From NCBI RefSeq assembly GCF_021117275.1, contig NZ_CP088245.1, forward strand, positions 3,385,501 to 3,449,500: a stretch of DNA of 64,000 nucleotides, given 5' to 3'. Made by a program: the position numbers and the translations under genes. How positions within the stretch are numbered: position 1 is the first letter of the stretch; the number at the start of each line of letters is the position of its first letter. Positions 51,707-61,955 of the stretch are shown here, one piece after another. The DNA is from Metabacillus sp. B2-18 (lineage in GTDB: Bacteria > Bacillota > Bacilli > Bacillales > Bacillaceae). The notes beneath the pieces are model-generated. The model worked only from the letters and a program-made list of their open reading frames with translations, had not been told where the DNA came from and ran no database searches.

Positions 51707-51778
51707 GTATTAATAACGTTTTAACTGAATGTAAAGGTTTTGTAAATTTGTGATGGAGTTTGTCATATTTTGTGTAAG
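51707..51778 (-). promoter_or_regulatory. Probable PhoP-activated promoter of pstS
   Basis: On the minus strand CTTACA, ATGACA, ATCACA, TTTACA and TTTACA occur in a row (51730-51778); the last two are 11 bp apart and the first three 12 bp apart, as in PhoP boxes of type TT(A/T/C)A(C/T)A. TAATAC at 51707-51712 would be the -10, about 18 bp downstream. Confidence 0.6.
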
Positions 51779-51863
51779 GATGGGTATTAGGGTTATTAAA
51801 ACAATATTCAATTTTTATTTTTATACAAGGAAATTGTTACATACATAATATTACGAACCAAAT

Positions 51864-53153
51864 TTACCCACTACTATCACCATCAACAAGATTGTTCTTT
51901 AGAACTGGTTTTCGACTAGTTTGATCTATGCTTTCTTCGCTTTCTTCTAGTTGCACATTTTTCACAAAAAAGTATATTACGAAGTGACCTGCTCCAATAA
52001 TGGCAAGTAAAACAGGAATACTTTGTTTTTCATCAAAGAAAGAAATAGCAATGATAAACCCTAGTATTGATACAATTCTTCCTGCGTTTAGAAAAATCTC
52101 TTTTACTACAATGTACTCTATTCTTGCTTTTGCAGCGCTCCACGCCTTTCCAATCACATCAAATGTTAATGACATATATGGAACGAGCAACATCGGATAC
52201 CCAATAGCAATGAGTACAGCATATATAAGTAGCTTTTGATAAGTCAAATCAAACAAAATTAAATAAATTGAGAAATATAGTAAAGTTCCACCTATCAAAA
52301 TGAAACGTTTACGCTTATTTTTCTTTATCACTCTTGATGCAAGATAATAACCTATAAAAGCTACACCTGAATTGACTAAACCGAAAGTCCCTAACGCTAA
52401 TTCACTGCCTGTTGTAATAAAGACGAAAACACCAATGACAAAAGCAAATGTTCCTTCCCTTAAGCCTTGAAAAAAATGCGCTCTTGTAATATGTCGCCAA
52501 TTTTTATTATTCTTTCTTTCATGAAAAATTCGTCTTAATATATAATCTCCTTCGGCTTTTCTTCTCTTTAAAAAAAAGCTCAGTACTACAGCGCCTGAGA
52601 ATAATAAGAGAGAAATTGTAAAAATTGTCGTATAACCAGTAAAGTTTTTTAGCCTAGAGATGACAAAACCGGCCACTATAGGACCAACCATTCCTGCTGT
52701 AGAGTTCATCACACCTAAAAATCCATTAAAGAAATCTCTTGTTTCAGGTTCAGTAATCTCAAATGTTAAAACATTAAACGCAAGCCAGTAGAAACCATAA
52801 CCAATCCCTAAAGTACCTCCTAGAAGGATAAGAAATTTTGCGGCAGATCCTCCAATCATAAGAACACTTAAGAAAAATACAGCTAAAAAAATAACACCTA
52901 GCCTTAATACGATTACACGATCTACTTTTTTAGCCAGCCTTCCTGCAAAGATAAAGGTTATAGGCTGCATCACTACAATTGATAAGTTGTAAATTGCTAA
53001 ATCAATAAACTTTCCGGATTGTTTCCATAAGTATACGTTCACAAATGTATTAGAAAGTGCAATACTTAGGGAATATAATCCTCCTATTACTAATAATAAA
53101 ATCAAATCCTTACTTACATCTACATCACCGATAATTTTTTTCATTTTTGACAT
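51864..53153 (-). CDS. yqgE: MFS transporter, YqgE-like
   Basis: A 429-residue major facilitator superfamily protein with about 12 helices. 'LYSLSIALSNTFVNVYLWKQ' opens helix 1, the A-motif region is 'FAGRLAKKVDRVIVLRLG', and 'RARHFFQGLREGTFAFV'-type 'AHFFQGLREG' marks the second half. Its place between pstS and sodA matches yqgE. Substrate is unknown; drug or sugar export is possible. Confidence 0.82.
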   Translation of the reverse strand: MSKMKKIIGDVDVSKDLILLLVIGGLYSLSIALSNTFVNVYLWKQSGKFIDLAIYNLSIVVMQPITFIFAGRLAKKVDRVIVLRLGVIFLAVFFLSVLMIGGSAAKFLILLGGTLGIGYGFYWLAFNVLTFEITEPETRDFFNGFLGVMNSTAGMVGPIVAGFVISRLKNFTGYTTIFTISLLLFSGAVVLSFFLKRRKAEGDYILRRIFHERKNNKNWRHITRAHFFQGLREGTFAFVIGVFVFITTGSELALGTFGLVNSGVAFIGYYLASRVIKKNKRKRFILIGGTLLYFSIYLILFDLTYQKLLIYAVLIAIGYPMLLVPYMSLTFDVIGKAWSAAKARIEYIVVKEIFLNAGRIVSILGFIIAISFFDEKQSIPVLLAIIGAGHFVIYFFVKNVQLEESEESIDQTSRKPVLKNNLVDGDSSG

Positions 53154-53253
53154 AAAAACTACTCCCCTTCAACTTCTAGTACATAGTTTGTCTTATCGGT
53201 TTGTAGTTATGTATATATCTTGCAATTAGTAAGTTGAGTGGAAAAAGCCATAC

Positions 53254-53283
53254 AAAAAAGGACTAACAAGTTTGTTAGCCCTT
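53254..53283 (-). terminator. Intrinsic terminator after sodA
   Basis: On the minus strand AAGGGCTAACAA and TTGTTAGTCCTT pair and are followed by TTTTTTG. Confidence 0.85.
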
Positions 53284-53298
53284 CTCTTTAACTTCTTA

Positions 53299-53907
53299 TT
53301 ATTTCGCAGCGCTGAAACGCTTAGAAACTTCATCCCAGTTTACTACATTCCAGAAAGAAGCGATGTAATCTGGACGGCGGTTTTGGTAGTTTAAGTAATA
53401 AGCATGCTCCCAAACATCTAAACCAAGGATCGGTGTTTTTCCTTCCATTAAAGGAGAGTCTTGGTTTGGAGTGCTTGTTACTTCTAATTGACCATTGTTT
53501 ACAACTAACCAAGCCCAACCTGAACCGAAACGAGTTGTTGCCGCTTTAGCAAACTCTTCTTTAAAGCTGTCGTAGCTGCCGAATTTAGCATTAATTGCTT
53601 CACCAAGTTCACCAGTTGGCTCACCGCCACCATTTGGAGATAAGATTGTCCAGAATAGACTGTGGTTTGCATGTCCACCACCATTATTACGTACTGCTGG
53701 ACGAATAGCTTCAGGTACAGCGTCTAGATTAGAAACTAATTCTTCAACACTCTTACCTGCTAGATCAGCATTTCCTTCTAAAGCAGCATTTACATTTGTA
53801 ATGTAAGTGTTGTGGTGTTTTGTGTGATGAATGTTCATTGTTTCTTTGTCAATATGTGGTTCTAGTGCATCATAAGCATAAGGTAATTGTGGTAATTCGT
53901 ATGCCAT
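53299..53907 (-). CDS. sodA: Superoxide dismutase (Mn type)
   Basis: A 202-residue Fe/Mn superoxide dismutase. Metal ligands are in '[10 protein letters not shown]' (two His), '[19 protein letters not shown]' (Asp and His), and '[13 protein letters not shown]' holds the second-shell residues; 'GGGEPTG' and 'GSGWAWLV' support the Mn-type. It converts superoxide to peroxide in the cytosol and helps spore coat cross-linking in Bacillus. ATG 53907 follows GGAGG; an upstream in-frame extension to 53976 is not supported. Confidence 0.96.
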   Translation of the reverse strand: MAYELPQLPYAYDALEPHIDKETMNIHHTKHHNTYITNVNAALEGNADLAGKSVEELVSNLDAVPEAIRPAVRNNGGGHANHSLFWTILSPNGGGEPTGELGEAINAKFGSYDSFKEEFAKAATTRFGSGWAWLVVNNGQLEVTSTPNQDSPLMEGKTPILGLDVWEHAYYLNYQNRRPDYIASFWNVVNWDEVSKRFSAAK

Positions 53908-54059
53908 TTTTAGTTCCTCCTTAATATATGTACGTGATAAAAGCCTGTGTAAGCTTTTCAAGTTTAAGGTTACCAAAATTGCCCTGTACTTTCAATTGAA
54001 AAGCATTCAAACACATAACAGTTTTCTCACAAGTAATAAATTATATACAATAGAAGAAC

Positions 54060-54545
54060 CTATCTTAAAACCTGAAAAAGAAAATACGCTATCATACTTA
54101 ATTGAATGAATCCTTTTGCAAACACACCTGAAATAAATCCTAATAGAGAACCAACACCTGATTTTATAGCTAATTTAAATTCCTTCTTATGAAATAATAA
54201 CTCTGCAATTACAGCGCCTATAAAAGGCCCAATTATTACACCGATAAACGGAACAATAAAAGGTCCAACTAATAGACCAATCGTACTTCCCCAAATAGCC
54301 GCTTTACTACCGCCAAATTTTTTTACCCCTAACAGATTTGCTAAATAATCTGCTCCGAATAGTAATGCAATAAAGAATCCCTGTATAATCCAAAATAACC
54401 ATGTTAGTTCAGTAAATTCAAAAAACCATCCATATAGTAAAAATCCCGCAACAATAAAAAGAACACTTGGAATAATTGGATAGATAAGTCCAATAAAGGA
54501 AACAACAAACAATAAACTAATAACGGACCAATAGATTATTTGCAT
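54060..54545 (-). CDS. yqgC: DUF456 family membrane protein, YqgC
   Basis: A 161-residue membrane protein of the DUF456 family, with about four helices and the glycine-rich '[21 protein letters not shown]' and '[16 protein letters not shown]' (glycine zipper). It follows sodA's neighbours as in B. subtilis. The function is unknown. The start follows AAGGAGG. Confidence 0.85.
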   Translation of the reverse strand: MQIIYWSVISLLFVVSFIGLIYPIIPSVLFIVAGFLLYGWFFEFTELTWLFWIIQGFFIALLFGADYLANLLGVKKFGGSKAAIWGSTIGLLVGPFIVPFIGVIIGPFIGAVIAELLFHKKEFKLAIKSGVGSLLGFISGVFAKGFIQLSMIAYFLFQVLR

Positions 54546-54682
54546 AAAAGAACCTCCTTAAAGTAAATAGTGGCTAATACAGACTTCTTTTATTACATTA
54601 TTCAAGTACTCTTTTCTAATAATATATGATGAAACAAAATAAACGGTATCCCATAGAACCGCACAATTTAATATGAATAATT

Positions 54683-54728
54683 AAAAGACAGATTGCCTAA
54701 ATATGAGTGTTTAGACAATCTGTCTTTT
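54683..54728 (-). terminator. Intrinsic terminator after the chemoreceptor gene
   Basis: AAAAGACAGATTG and CAATCTGTCTTTT pair perfectly around a 20-nt loop with inner pairing, with T runs on both strands. Confidence 0.85.
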
Positions 54729-56525
54729 TTAGTTTACGTTAAATTGTTTTGAAATACTAGACAATGAATTAGATAAGCCTTTTAATTGTAAACCAATTTC
54801 ATGGGTGCTTTCCATCTGCTGTATTTGATCACCACTAGTTGAAAGCATCTGTTCTGAACTTGCAAGAGTTTCTTGTGAAATGGATGCAAAGCTTAACGTT
54901 CCTTCCTCCAGGTCTGGGAGAACTGATTTTAAGCCTTGAAGTTCTCCTTGCATTCCTTGCAGTCGCTTACTCACCGTCTCAATTTCAACCATTAATTCAT
55001 CAAAAGATGCTTTTGATGAATTTGCTGTTTCTAAGTTGCGTTTAATTTTCATAAGCATATCATCGAATTCTTTTGTAGCCCGAATCGTTACATCTTCCAT
55101 TTCAGCAATTGATTTTGAGATATCTACAGTTGCCAATGATGATTGTTCTGCTAGTTTACGTACCTCATTTGCAACAACAGCAAAACCTTTTCCTGCTTCC
55201 CCTGCTCTTGCCGCCTCAATCGTAGCATTAAGAGCTAATAATTTCGTTTGATCGGCGACACCTTTAATTAAACCTACAAGATTTGTGATTGAAGAGGAAT
55301 GATTCTTTACTTGTTGAATCGTTGAGGTCATGTGCTCAAAATCTTGTTCAAAACTATGGATGGTATTGATTAAATATGTGTTGTTCTTTTCTCCTCGCTT
55401 TGCAGATAAATTCATATCTTCAGAGCTCTGAAAAACTGTGTCCATCCCTGAAATCAAAAGTTCAATTCTATGTTTCATTGATTGAAAGCCATTTACACTG
55501 CTTTCTGAGCTACTTGCTGTTTGTTCTGCACCTTGTTTCACAACATTAATGGCTTCAATTAGCTGACGGCTATAAGAAAGAGCATATTCTGAAGAATGGC
55601 TCAGATTTTCCCCGGTATTTTCTAGCTCTGTTGTTGTTTCATTGATTTCATTTATCACGACTCTCATCTGTTCAATCATCATATTAAAACTAACTTTGAG
55701 AGATTGAAGCTCAGGAATTGTTGTATTAATTAAGGCTTTTTTATTTAGATTTCCCTCACGCACCTCAGTCATAACATTTTGAAGCTCATTAAGTGGCTTT
55801 GTTAGACTTCGTACAAACATAATTAAAAGGATAGTTGAAATAATTAAGCTAACAGCCATTACAATAATCATAAATTGTGCCATTTCATTTACTGGACCTA
55901 AATAAGATTCAGTTGGAACCACAAGAAACGTTTTCCCATTAATCTCTGGCACTTTTATGACAGAAATTGTATAGTCTTTTCCATCAATTGTTTGATGAAA
56001 AACAGCATTTTTTCCATTTGCTATTTTTTCTTTAAAAGACTCAGTAAAAGGAATGTATGCTTTATTACTTATTTTAAATGGTTTAATTACATTTTCCGAA
56101 TAAAAAAATATATCCGATTGGATGCCGTCTGATTCTAACTGTCGTTGCTGGTCACGAATACTAATCTCTAATTGTTGCATAAAATATAGGTCATCACTCA
56201 CATATAAGAACTTTAAGTTCTTAGCAACGTATGCCATCACTTCTGATTCACGGCTTATTCGGTTTTCAATCGTCTCAATCGTTGTATCTTTTGCCTTTAG
56301 GTAAGAACTAATTCCAACAATATTAATAGAAACAATCAGTAAGAAAATAAATAAAAACAATAAACGATCTTTTAAACTGAATTTTGAAAAAACTCTACTC
56401 ATTACAGAACTGGTTTCTGGTATCTTTTCCTTTTCTGTATTCTTTCTCTTTTTTAACTTTTTCGGTGTGAATTTCTGCTTATGTATTGGTGTCTTTTTTA
56501 TGTAGTTCGCCCATTTCAATCCCAA
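54729..56525 (-). CDS. Methyl-accepting chemotaxis protein
   Basis: A 598-residue chemoreceptor. A basic N-terminal extension (residues 1-50) precedes helix 1 ('[19 protein letters not shown]'), an extracellular Cache-like sensing domain of about 145 residues, helix 2 ('[21 protein letters not shown]'), a HAMP linker ('[20 protein letters not shown]') and a signalling domain with the conserved tip '[26 protein letters not shown]'. It senses an unknown external ligand and controls CheA. TTG 56525 follows GGAGGG. In B. subtilis the PBP gene pbpA occupies a similar neighbourhood, so this is a local difference. Confidence 0.9.
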   Translation of the reverse strand: MGLKWANYIKKTPIHKQKFTPKKLKKRKNTEKEKIPETSSVMSRVFSKFSLKDRLLFLFIFLLIVSINIVGISSYLKAKDTTIETIENRISRESEVMAYVAKNLKFLYVSDDLYFMQQLEISIRDQQRQLESDGIQSDIFFYSENVIKPFKISNKAYIPFTESFKEKIANGKNAVFHQTIDGKDYTISVIKVPEINGKTFLVVPTESYLGPVNEMAQFMIIVMAVSLIISTILLIMFVRSLTKPLNELQNVMTEVREGNLNKKALINTTIPELQSLKVSFNMMIEQMRVVINEINETTTELENTGENLSHSSEYALSYSRQLIEAINVVKQGAEQTASSSESSVNGFQSMKHRIELLISGMDTVFQSSEDMNLSAKRGEKNNTYLINTIHSFEQDFEHMTSTIQQVKNHSSSITNLVGLIKGVADQTKLLALNATIEAARAGEAGKGFAVVANEVRKLAEQSSLATVDISKSIAEMEDVTIRATKEFDDMLMKIKRNLETANSSKASFDELMVEIETVSKRLQGMQGELQGLKSVLPDLEEGTLSFASISQETLASSEQMLSTSGDQIQQMESTHEIGLQLKGLSNSLSSISKQFNVN

Positions 56526-56672
56526 GTTGAGCCCTCCATATCTCGTGTAATTTCGACTAATTATAACATCGAAATGTTAAGCTAGTGTTAAGATTAAAAT
56601 CCACGTCAATAAGACCTTCTTCATATTTTTTAAAAAAAGATCCACCAATTTAGCTATTTTAATGGTAATTAT

Positions 56673-56707
56673 ATAAAAAACACCACTGCTACTATAGCAG
56701 TGGTGTT
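56673..56707 (-). terminator. Intrinsic terminator after the Na/Pi transporter gene
   Basis: ACACCACTGCT and AGCAGTGGTGT pair around a 5-nt loop, followed on the minus strand by TTTTTTATAT. Confidence 0.85.
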
Positions 56708-56727
56708 CTGATATTTTAATGAATAGA

Positions 56728-58359
56728 TTAATCTCTGTATCCTAAAACAGCTTCTGCGATGTTAACTGAATGATCACCAATTCGTTCTAAGTTGCTAATA
56801 ATGTCAACAAATACAATACCAGCAGAACCTGTACAGCTTCCTTCATTAATTCGCAATATATGTTTTTTACGAAGAGTTCTTTCCATTTTATCAATTTGCT
56901 CTTCTGACCTTAAAACCTTAGATGCTAAAGATGTGTCTTTATCATCTAAAGCTGCTATTGCATCTATTAATGTTTGAATTGTTAAGTCAAACATTTCTTG
57001 AAGATCCTGCTTTGCTGAATCCGTAAGTTTCACTTTATTTGTTATTTGATAACCAACCAATTCGACCACATTTTCAAAATGATCTCCGATGCGTTCAATA
57101 TCTCTGACTGTATCCATTAGCATGCTGTGCTCTTCTGATTCAGCTGTCGACATCTCACTTCTTGAAATCAGAATTAAATAATCAGTTATTTTTCGATCTA
57201 AGTTGTTAATGGCATCCTCAAGTTGCAAAGCAGTGTCCGCATTTTTTTGAGAGAAGGTCATTTGATAATCCCTTGCAGCTTCTAAACCAACAGTTGCAAA
57301 TTTCCCCATTCGAAGTACTTCTTCTTTTGCTTGCCCTAGGGCAATAGAAGATGATTGTTCAATAAAAATTGGGTCAAGGTGCTTTGCTTTATATTCAATA
57401 ACTGAATCTTCACCTGGGATTAATTTTGTAACAATCCAGGCTAATACACCAATTAGAGGTAATTGAATAATTGTGTTAGAAAAGTTAAATGTTCCATGTG
57501 CAAAAGCAATGGTCATTTCAGGGTTAAGATTTAATTTTGCTTGTAAAAATTGCATGAGAACCGTAAAAAGTGGTAAGAAAATTAAAAAGATCGTCGTACC
57601 AATTAAATTAAAAATAACATGCGTTAAAGCAGCTCTTCTTGCAGCAACAGAAGCTCCAATAGAAGCTAATACAGCTGTAATGGTTGTACCAATATTATCA
57701 CCAAAAAGTACCGGTAAAGCTGCCTTAATATCTAATAGACCTTGACCAAAAAGCTCCTGCAAAATTCCAATTGTCGCGCTTGAACTTTGAACAATAACTG
57801 TAAAGATTGTACCTACTAAAACACCAAGCAGCGGATTAGAGCTCATACTTACAGTTAAATCATGGAAGGCCTCTAAAGATCTCAACGGCTTCATTCCGTC
57901 ACCCATTAATTCTAAACCAAAGAAAAGTGCTCCAAAACCAAACACAATTTGACCGATGTTATGTATTCTTTTATTTTTAAAGAAGAATAAAAGGATTGCA
58001 CCTACAGCAATAATAGGTAAGGCATAATCAGAAATCTTAATTCCAATAATAAATGCTGTAACAGTGGTTCCTATATTAGCTCCCATAATAACACCAATAG
58101 CTTGTCTAAGTGACATAAACCCAGCACTAACTAAACCAACAGTAATAACTGTTGTGCCACTACTTGATTGAATTAATACTGTTACTATAATTCCAGCTAA
58201 AACACCCATTAAGGGGTTTGTCGTAAACTTATCCAAAATATCTCTTAGTTTGTCACCAGCGGAGCGTTGCAGACCATCTCCCATATATTTAATTCCAAAT
58301 AGAAATATCCCAAGTCCACCAATGAATTCAAATATCATCTTCTGGATATCCAGTTCCAA
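56728..58359 (-). CDS. Na+/phosphate cotransporter with PhoU-like C-terminal domain
   Basis: A 543-residue NptA-type transporter. The membrane half has two inverted 'QSSS' repeats ('VLIQSSSGTTVITVGLVSAG' and 'VIVQSSSATIGILQ'), and the hydrophilic C-terminus (from about residue 330) has PhoU-type helices with 'VRDIERIGDHFENVVELVG' and 'ISNLERIGDHSVNIAEAVL'. It imports phosphate with sodium and senses or regulates through its own PhoU-like tail. The start is probably TTG 58359 (GAGGAG nine bases upstream); ATG 58398 is possible. It is divergent from yqgB. Confidence 0.88.
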   Translation of the reverse strand: MELDIQKMIFEFIGGLGIFLFGIKYMGDGLQRSAGDKLRDILDKFTTNPLMGVLAGIIVTVLIQSSSGTTVITVGLVSAGFMSLRQAIGVIMGANIGTTVTAFIIGIKISDYALPIIAVGAILLFFFKNKRIHNIGQIVFGFGALFFGLELMGDGMKPLRSLEAFHDLTVSMSSNPLLGVLVGTIFTVIVQSSSATIGILQELFGQGLLDIKAALPVLFGDNIGTTITAVLASIGASVAARRAALTHVIFNLIGTTIFLIFLPLFTVLMQFLQAKLNLNPEMTIAFAHGTFNFSNTIIQLPLIGVLAWIVTKLIPGEDSVIEYKAKHLDPIFIEQSSSIALGQAKEEVLRMGKFATVGLEAARDYQMTFSQKNADTALQLEDAINNLDRKITDYLILISRSEMSTAESEEHSMLMDTVRDIERIGDHFENVVELVGYQITNKVKLTDSAKQDLQEMFDLTIQTLIDAIAALDDKDTSLASKVLRSEEQIDKMERTLRKKHILRINEGSCTGSAGIVFVDIISNLERIGDHSVNIAEAVLGYRD

Positions 58360-58459
58360 AATTTCCAACTCCTCATTTCGTCTTTTGTCGACAAACATCT
58401 ACAACCCTTACAATTATTAACGATATTCCGTTTTATTGTAAAGATGTTTTTCTAAAATA

Positions 58460-58487
58460 TTTACAAAAAATTTATAAAAACTTTACA
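58460..58487. promoter_or_regulatory. PhoP-box-like repeats in the Na/Pi transporter promoter region
   Basis: TTTACA, TTTATA and TTTACA are separated by exactly 5 bp each (11-bp period) on the plus strand, with a weak fourth TTTCTA upstream. This is the PhoP box format. It lies about 100 bp from the Na/Pi transporter start and 111 bp from yqgB; either could be the target. Confidence 0.5.
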
Positions 58488-58597
58488 AAAGATCCTTAAT
58501 TTAAAAATAAACCTTAACTTTGACTTCATTCCTTGTCATATTTCTTTTTCATCTATAAAATATAAGACGTATAAATTATAAGGATGTGTTTCATAAC

Positions 58598-59377
58598 ATG
58601 AACGTTTTTAAACAGTTATATACTAGCATATACTCACCTAAAACCATATCCACTTTTCGCTTTCAGGGAATAGGAAAAACTATTTTATATGTCTTTATCT
58701 TATCGTTACTTAGTACAATTCCGACTGGTTATCACTTTTCCACTGGCTTAAGTGAGGGTATAAAAGGGTTTGATCAAACATTACAAAATGAACTTCCCGA
58801 CTTTATTATTGAAGATGGTCTTCTTTCAGCTGACACAGAAAAGCCAATAGAAATAAAAGTAGATGATTTTATCATTATTTTAGATGAATCAGGTGCTTTC
58901 GGTGTAGAAGAAATCGAGGCAAAACAAAATGCTATTGGTATTTTGAGCGATCGATTTGTATTCTCTGCAAATGGGCAAGCACAATCATACGAATATAGCC
59001 TATTGAACATGTCAATAACAAAGAAAGATTTAATGGAAATCACTTCACAGTTTAATCAACTTCTACCTATTGTTTTAACTATATTATTTGTTGTTATGTA
59101 CTTATTCGGAGCATTCGTAAAGTTTATAGAAGTAACTTTTTTAGCATTGCTGGGATTAGCCATCAAAAACAGCTTACAAAGGAAACTTAACTTTAAGCAG
59201 GTTTGGGTTATGGCCGCCTACTCAACTACACTTGCAACTGTCTTTTTCTTTATAATGGATAGTCTACAGGTTATTGTTCCAAGCGGATTCTTAATCAACT
59301 GGTTTGTTCATTTAATTGTTATCTATTTAGTTTTAAAAGAAGTGCCTCCTATTAAGAAGAAAATAAAAGATGCTTAA
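58598..59377 (+). CDS. yqgB: DUF1189 membrane protein, YqgB-like
   Basis: A 259-residue membrane protein of the DUF1189 family. 'FKQLYTSIYSPKTISTFRFQGIGKTILYVF' is the N-terminal signature; 'LLPIVLTILFVVMYLFGAF' and later helices complete about five segments, with an extracellular region between residues 60 and 150. ATG 58598 was chosen over GTG 58586 because AAGGA precedes it by 13 bases. Function unknown. A terminator follows. Confidence 0.8.
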   Translation: MNVFKQLYTSIYSPKTISTFRFQGIGKTILYVFILSLLSTIPTGYHFSTGLSEGIKGFDQTLQNELPDFIIEDGLLSADTEKPIEIKVDDFIIILDESGAFGVEEIEAKQNAIGILSDRFVFSANGQAQSYEYSLLNMSITKKDLMEITSQFNQLLPIVLTILFVVMYLFGAFVKFIEVTFLALLGLAIKNSLQRKLNFKQVWVMAAYSTTLATVFFFIMDSLQVIVPSGFLINWFVHLIVIYLVLKEVPPIKKKIKDA

Positions 59378-59379
59378 CA

Positions 59380-59407
59380 AAGCGCGGATTATCCCGCGTT
59401 TTTTTTA
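59380..59407 (+). terminator. Intrinsic terminator after yqgB
   Basis: CGCGG, a 5-nt loop and CCGCG are followed by TTTTTTTT. Confidence 0.8.
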
Positions 59408-59530
59408 TGTCTTCATTCCTTCATTCCTGTTATCAGGTCTATTCTATTAACTCTATTATTTTTAACATAATATTTAGGTTCAAAACATAGAGTGTATTAT
59501 AGAATATTTAAAAAACCCTGGGAGGCAATG

Positions 59531-59863
59531 ATGAAGCGATTCTCAACTATTCTAATCGGAGTATTTCTTTTGTACATTATCTATTACGACTTCCAAATTG
59601 GAACACTTCCAGTTACAAATAAAACATCTACAGTACAAGTAGTAGCCTCTGCGAGTATAGATAAACAGCAATCGAAAATCCAAACCTTTGAAATGACAGT
59701 AAAACAGGGAGACACCGTATTATCCATTATTGAAAAGCATCATGGAACCCTCCCTGTATCAATTGAACAAGTAATCAAAGATTTCGAAACCTTAAATCCT
59801 AAAATGGATGCAGAAGAAATTATGATCGGGAAAAAATATACTTTTCCAAATTATAATCAATAG
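59531..59863 (+). CDS. yqfZ: LysM-domain protein, YqfZ-like
   Basis: A 110-residue exported protein: a membrane helix ('FSTILIGVFLLYIIYYDFQIG') and one LysM domain ('TFEMTVKQGDTVLSIIEKHHG' then 'VIKDFETLNPKMDAEEIMIGKKYTFP'), which binds peptidoglycan or chitin-like glycans. ATG 59531 is five bases after GGGAGG; ATG 59528 is an alternative. It precedes ispG, as yqfZ does near ispG in B. subtilis. Possible spore or wall role. Confidence 0.8.
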   Translation: MKRFSTILIGVFLLYIIYYDFQIGTLPVTNKTSTVQVVASASIDKQQSKIQTFEMTVKQGDTVLSIIEKHHGTLPVSIEQVIKDFETLNPKMDAEEIMIGKKYTFPNYNQ

Positions 59864-60006
59864 ATCATTCTTGTCATTTCCACCCCATCACTGTAAAATG
59901 AGGGTTGGTAAGTATAATTACTAGTAAAATAAAATGTAGTCAAGTAATATAAATATTGGATAAGATTGTCGAAGGTTTAAACTTATTGTTAAGGAGCGAT
60001 TTACAC

Positions 60007-61113
60007 GTGAGTGAAATCATACATCGTACGAAAACCAGACCCGTTAAAGTTGGTAATTTAACAATCGGTGGAAATAATGAGGTTGTTATTCAAAGTATGA
60101 CAACAACGAAAACACATGATGTCGAAGCAACTGTCGCTGAGATTAACCGCCTAGAGGAAGCTGGTTGCCAAGTTGTACGTGTTGCATGTCCAGATGAACG
60201 TGCAGCAAATGCAATTGCTGAAATAAAAAAGAGAATTAATATACCACTTGTAGTTGATATTCATTTTGATTATAAACTTGCTCTAAAAGCTATTGAAGGC
60301 GGAGCGGATAAAATAAGAATTAACCCAGGAAATATCGGTAGAAAAGAAAAAGTTGAAGCTGTAGTAAAAGCCGCAAAAGAACGTAACATACCAATACGAA
60401 TTGGTGTAAATGCTGGTTCTCTAGAAAAACGAATCTTAGAGAAATATGGATACCCTACTGCAGATGGTATGGTAGAAAGCGCTCTTCACCATATTAAAAT
60501 TTTAGAGGATTTAGATTTTCATGACATCATTGTATCGATGAAAGCTTCTGATGTAAATCTTGCTATTGAGGCTTATGATAAAGCTGCAAGAGCATTCGAT
60601 TATCCATTGCACTTAGGAATTACGGAATCAGGAACATTGTTTGCTGGGACGGTAAAAAGTGCTGCTGGCTTAGGTGCCATCTTAAGTAAAGGAATTGGGA
60701 ACACAGTACGTGTATCGCTAAGCGCTGATCCTGTAGAAGAAGTAAAAGTTGCTCGAGAGTTGTTAAAATCCTTTGGATTAGCAGCGAATGCCGCTACTTT
60801 AATTTCTTGCCCAACATGCGGTCGTATCGAAATTGACCTCATTAGTATTGCAAATGAAGTTGAAGAATATATCGCAAAAATTAAGGCTCCAATCAAAGTT
60901 GCTGTATTAGGATGTGCCGTTAACGGACCTGGAGAAGCTCGTGAAGCGGATATTGGGATTGCTGGAGCTCGTGGTGAAGGTCTACTCTTCCGTAAAGGAA
61001 AAATTGTGCGCAAAGTACCTGAAGAAACTATGGTAGAGGAATTAAAAAAGGAAATTGATAAAATTGCTGAAGAGCACTATGCAAAACAAGAGGCTGAGAA
61101 AGCAAAAGCATAA
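60007..61113 (+). CDS. ispG: 4-hydroxy-3-methylbut-2-enyl-diphosphate synthase (flavodoxin)
   Basis: A 368-residue IspG (GcpE), which converts MEcPP to HMBPP in the MEP isoprenoid pathway using a [4Fe-4S] cluster. The cluster cysteines are in '[13 protein letters not shown]' and '[13 protein letters not shown]', and the TIM-barrel segments such as '[16 protein letters not shown]' and '[10 protein letters not shown]' are nearly identical to Bacillus homologues. GTG 60007 follows AAGGAG at ten bases; an in-frame TTG at 59956 is not used in relatives. Its output supports undecaprenyl lipids. Confidence 0.97.
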   Translation: MSEIIHRTKTRPVKVGNLTIGGNNEVVIQSMTTTKTHDVEATVAEINRLEEAGCQVVRVACPDERAANAIAEIKKRINIPLVVDIHFDYKLALKAIEGGADKIRINPGNIGRKEKVEAVVKAAKERNIPIRIGVNAGSLEKRILEKYGYPTADGMVESALHHIKILEDLDFHDIIVSMKASDVNLAIEAYDKAARAFDYPLHLGITESGTLFAGTVKSAAGLGAILSKGIGNTVRVSLSADPVEEVKVARELLKSFGLAANAATLISCPTCGRIEIDLISIANEVEEYIAKIKAPIKVAVLGCAVNGPGEAREADIGIAGARGEGLLFRKGKIVRKVPEETMVEELKKEIDKIAEEHYAKQEAEKAKA

Positions 61114-61119
61114 CATTTG

Positions 61120-61152
61120 AAAGGAATCGGTGACCCACCGATTCCTTTTTTT
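61120..61152. terminator. Bidirectional terminator after ispG
   Basis: AAGGAATCGGTG and CACCGATTCCTT pair with a tiny loop, followed by TTTTT. Confidence 0.9.
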
Positions 61153-61153
61153 A

Positions 61154-61348
61154 TTAATCATCCTTAGGAAGAATAACCGCTCCTATATTCGCATTATTTG
61201 ATAGAGAAGTATCGATATCGTCTTCAAGCGGCTTATCACCATAAAATCGATCTTGAATAGCCATATTGGCATTATACGCATCACTTTCTAAGTCAGTTGA
61301 TTTTACTCCATTATGAACAGATGCTTTAATCGTTTGCTTCTCTCTCAA
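61154..61348 (-). CDS. Small hypothetical hydrophilic protein
   Basis: A 64-residue protein starting at TTG 61348 after GGAGGGGG. It has no membrane helix and is rich in Asp, Asn and Ala ('NANMAIQDRFYGDKPLEDDI'). I do not recognise the family. It lies convergent with ispG and downstream of yqfX, possibly on the same transcript. The strong ribosome site makes it a probable real gene. Confidence 0.6.
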   Translation of the reverse strand: MREKQTIKASVHNGVKSTDLESDAYNANMAIQDRFYGDKPLEDDIDTSLSNNANIGAVILPKDD

Positions 61349-61379
61349 ATGGAATCCCCCTCCTAATACAATTTACATA

Positions 61380-61413
61380 ACGAGGGATTGACCTTTTGGC
61401 CAATCCCTCTTTC
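61380..61413 (-). terminator. Hairpin after yqfX
   Basis: GAGGGATTGGCC, a short loop and GGTCAATCCCTC form a strong stem but the T-run after it is poor, so termination may be partial and allow read-through to the small downstream gene. Confidence 0.5.
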
Positions 61414-61429
61414 AGTTCGTTTTCTTTTC

Positions 61430-61816
61430 CTAGAAGAACGGCATAATAAAGATGCCTAAAATAATCGATAAGGCGCCGATTCCAATGGCCCATGCACCTG
61501 TTCCAGTAGCACCGCGTCTACGTGCAATAAAGCCGACAATAATACCTGCTGCTCCTAATATGACAGGTAAAATGAACAATGAGATGATGGATAGGGCAAG
61601 GGCAAGAAAGCCCATTCCTCTTCCTTCTCCAACAGCTTCCCCTCGGTCTGCTTCTGTGTTAACAGTAGCGTTTGTACGACCCATATTAATTGGGGCTGCG
61701 ATCTCAGCAGCTGATTCTGTTTCATAATTCTCAAGTTCTCGATCTAGCGGCGTAATCCCCTTATAATCAGGATTGTCAAAACGATCTCGTTCATTGAACT
61801 TATTTTCGTCTGCCAT
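61430..61816 (-). CDS. yqfX: YqfX-like membrane protein
   Basis: A 128-residue protein. A hydrophilic N-terminus (residues 1-70, 'DRFDNPDYKGITPLDRELENYETES') precedes two glycine- and alanine-rich helices ('GMGFLALALSIISLFILPVILGAAGIIVGFIARRRGATG' region and 'GAWAIGIGALSIILGIFIM') of the DUF4190 type. Its position next to yqfW and ispG matches B. subtilis yqfX. Function unknown; possibly a spore or stress membrane protein. Confidence 0.8.
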   Translation of the reverse strand: MADENKFNERDRFDNPDYKGITPLDRELENYETESAAEIAAPINMGRTNATVNTEADRGEAVGEGRGMGFLALALSIISLFILPVILGAAGIIVGFIARRRGATGTGAWAIGIGALSIILGIFIMPFF

Positions 61817-61955
61817 TTAGATCCCATCCTTTCTGAATTAAAGGAGCATTAATATTATGAGCAAAGAGAGAAAAACTATAACTGTAAAACTTTTCTGTTC
61901 GCTTAAAAATTCATTATGTTACACTTATGTAGTAGGAATCAACGAAGGAGAGAAC

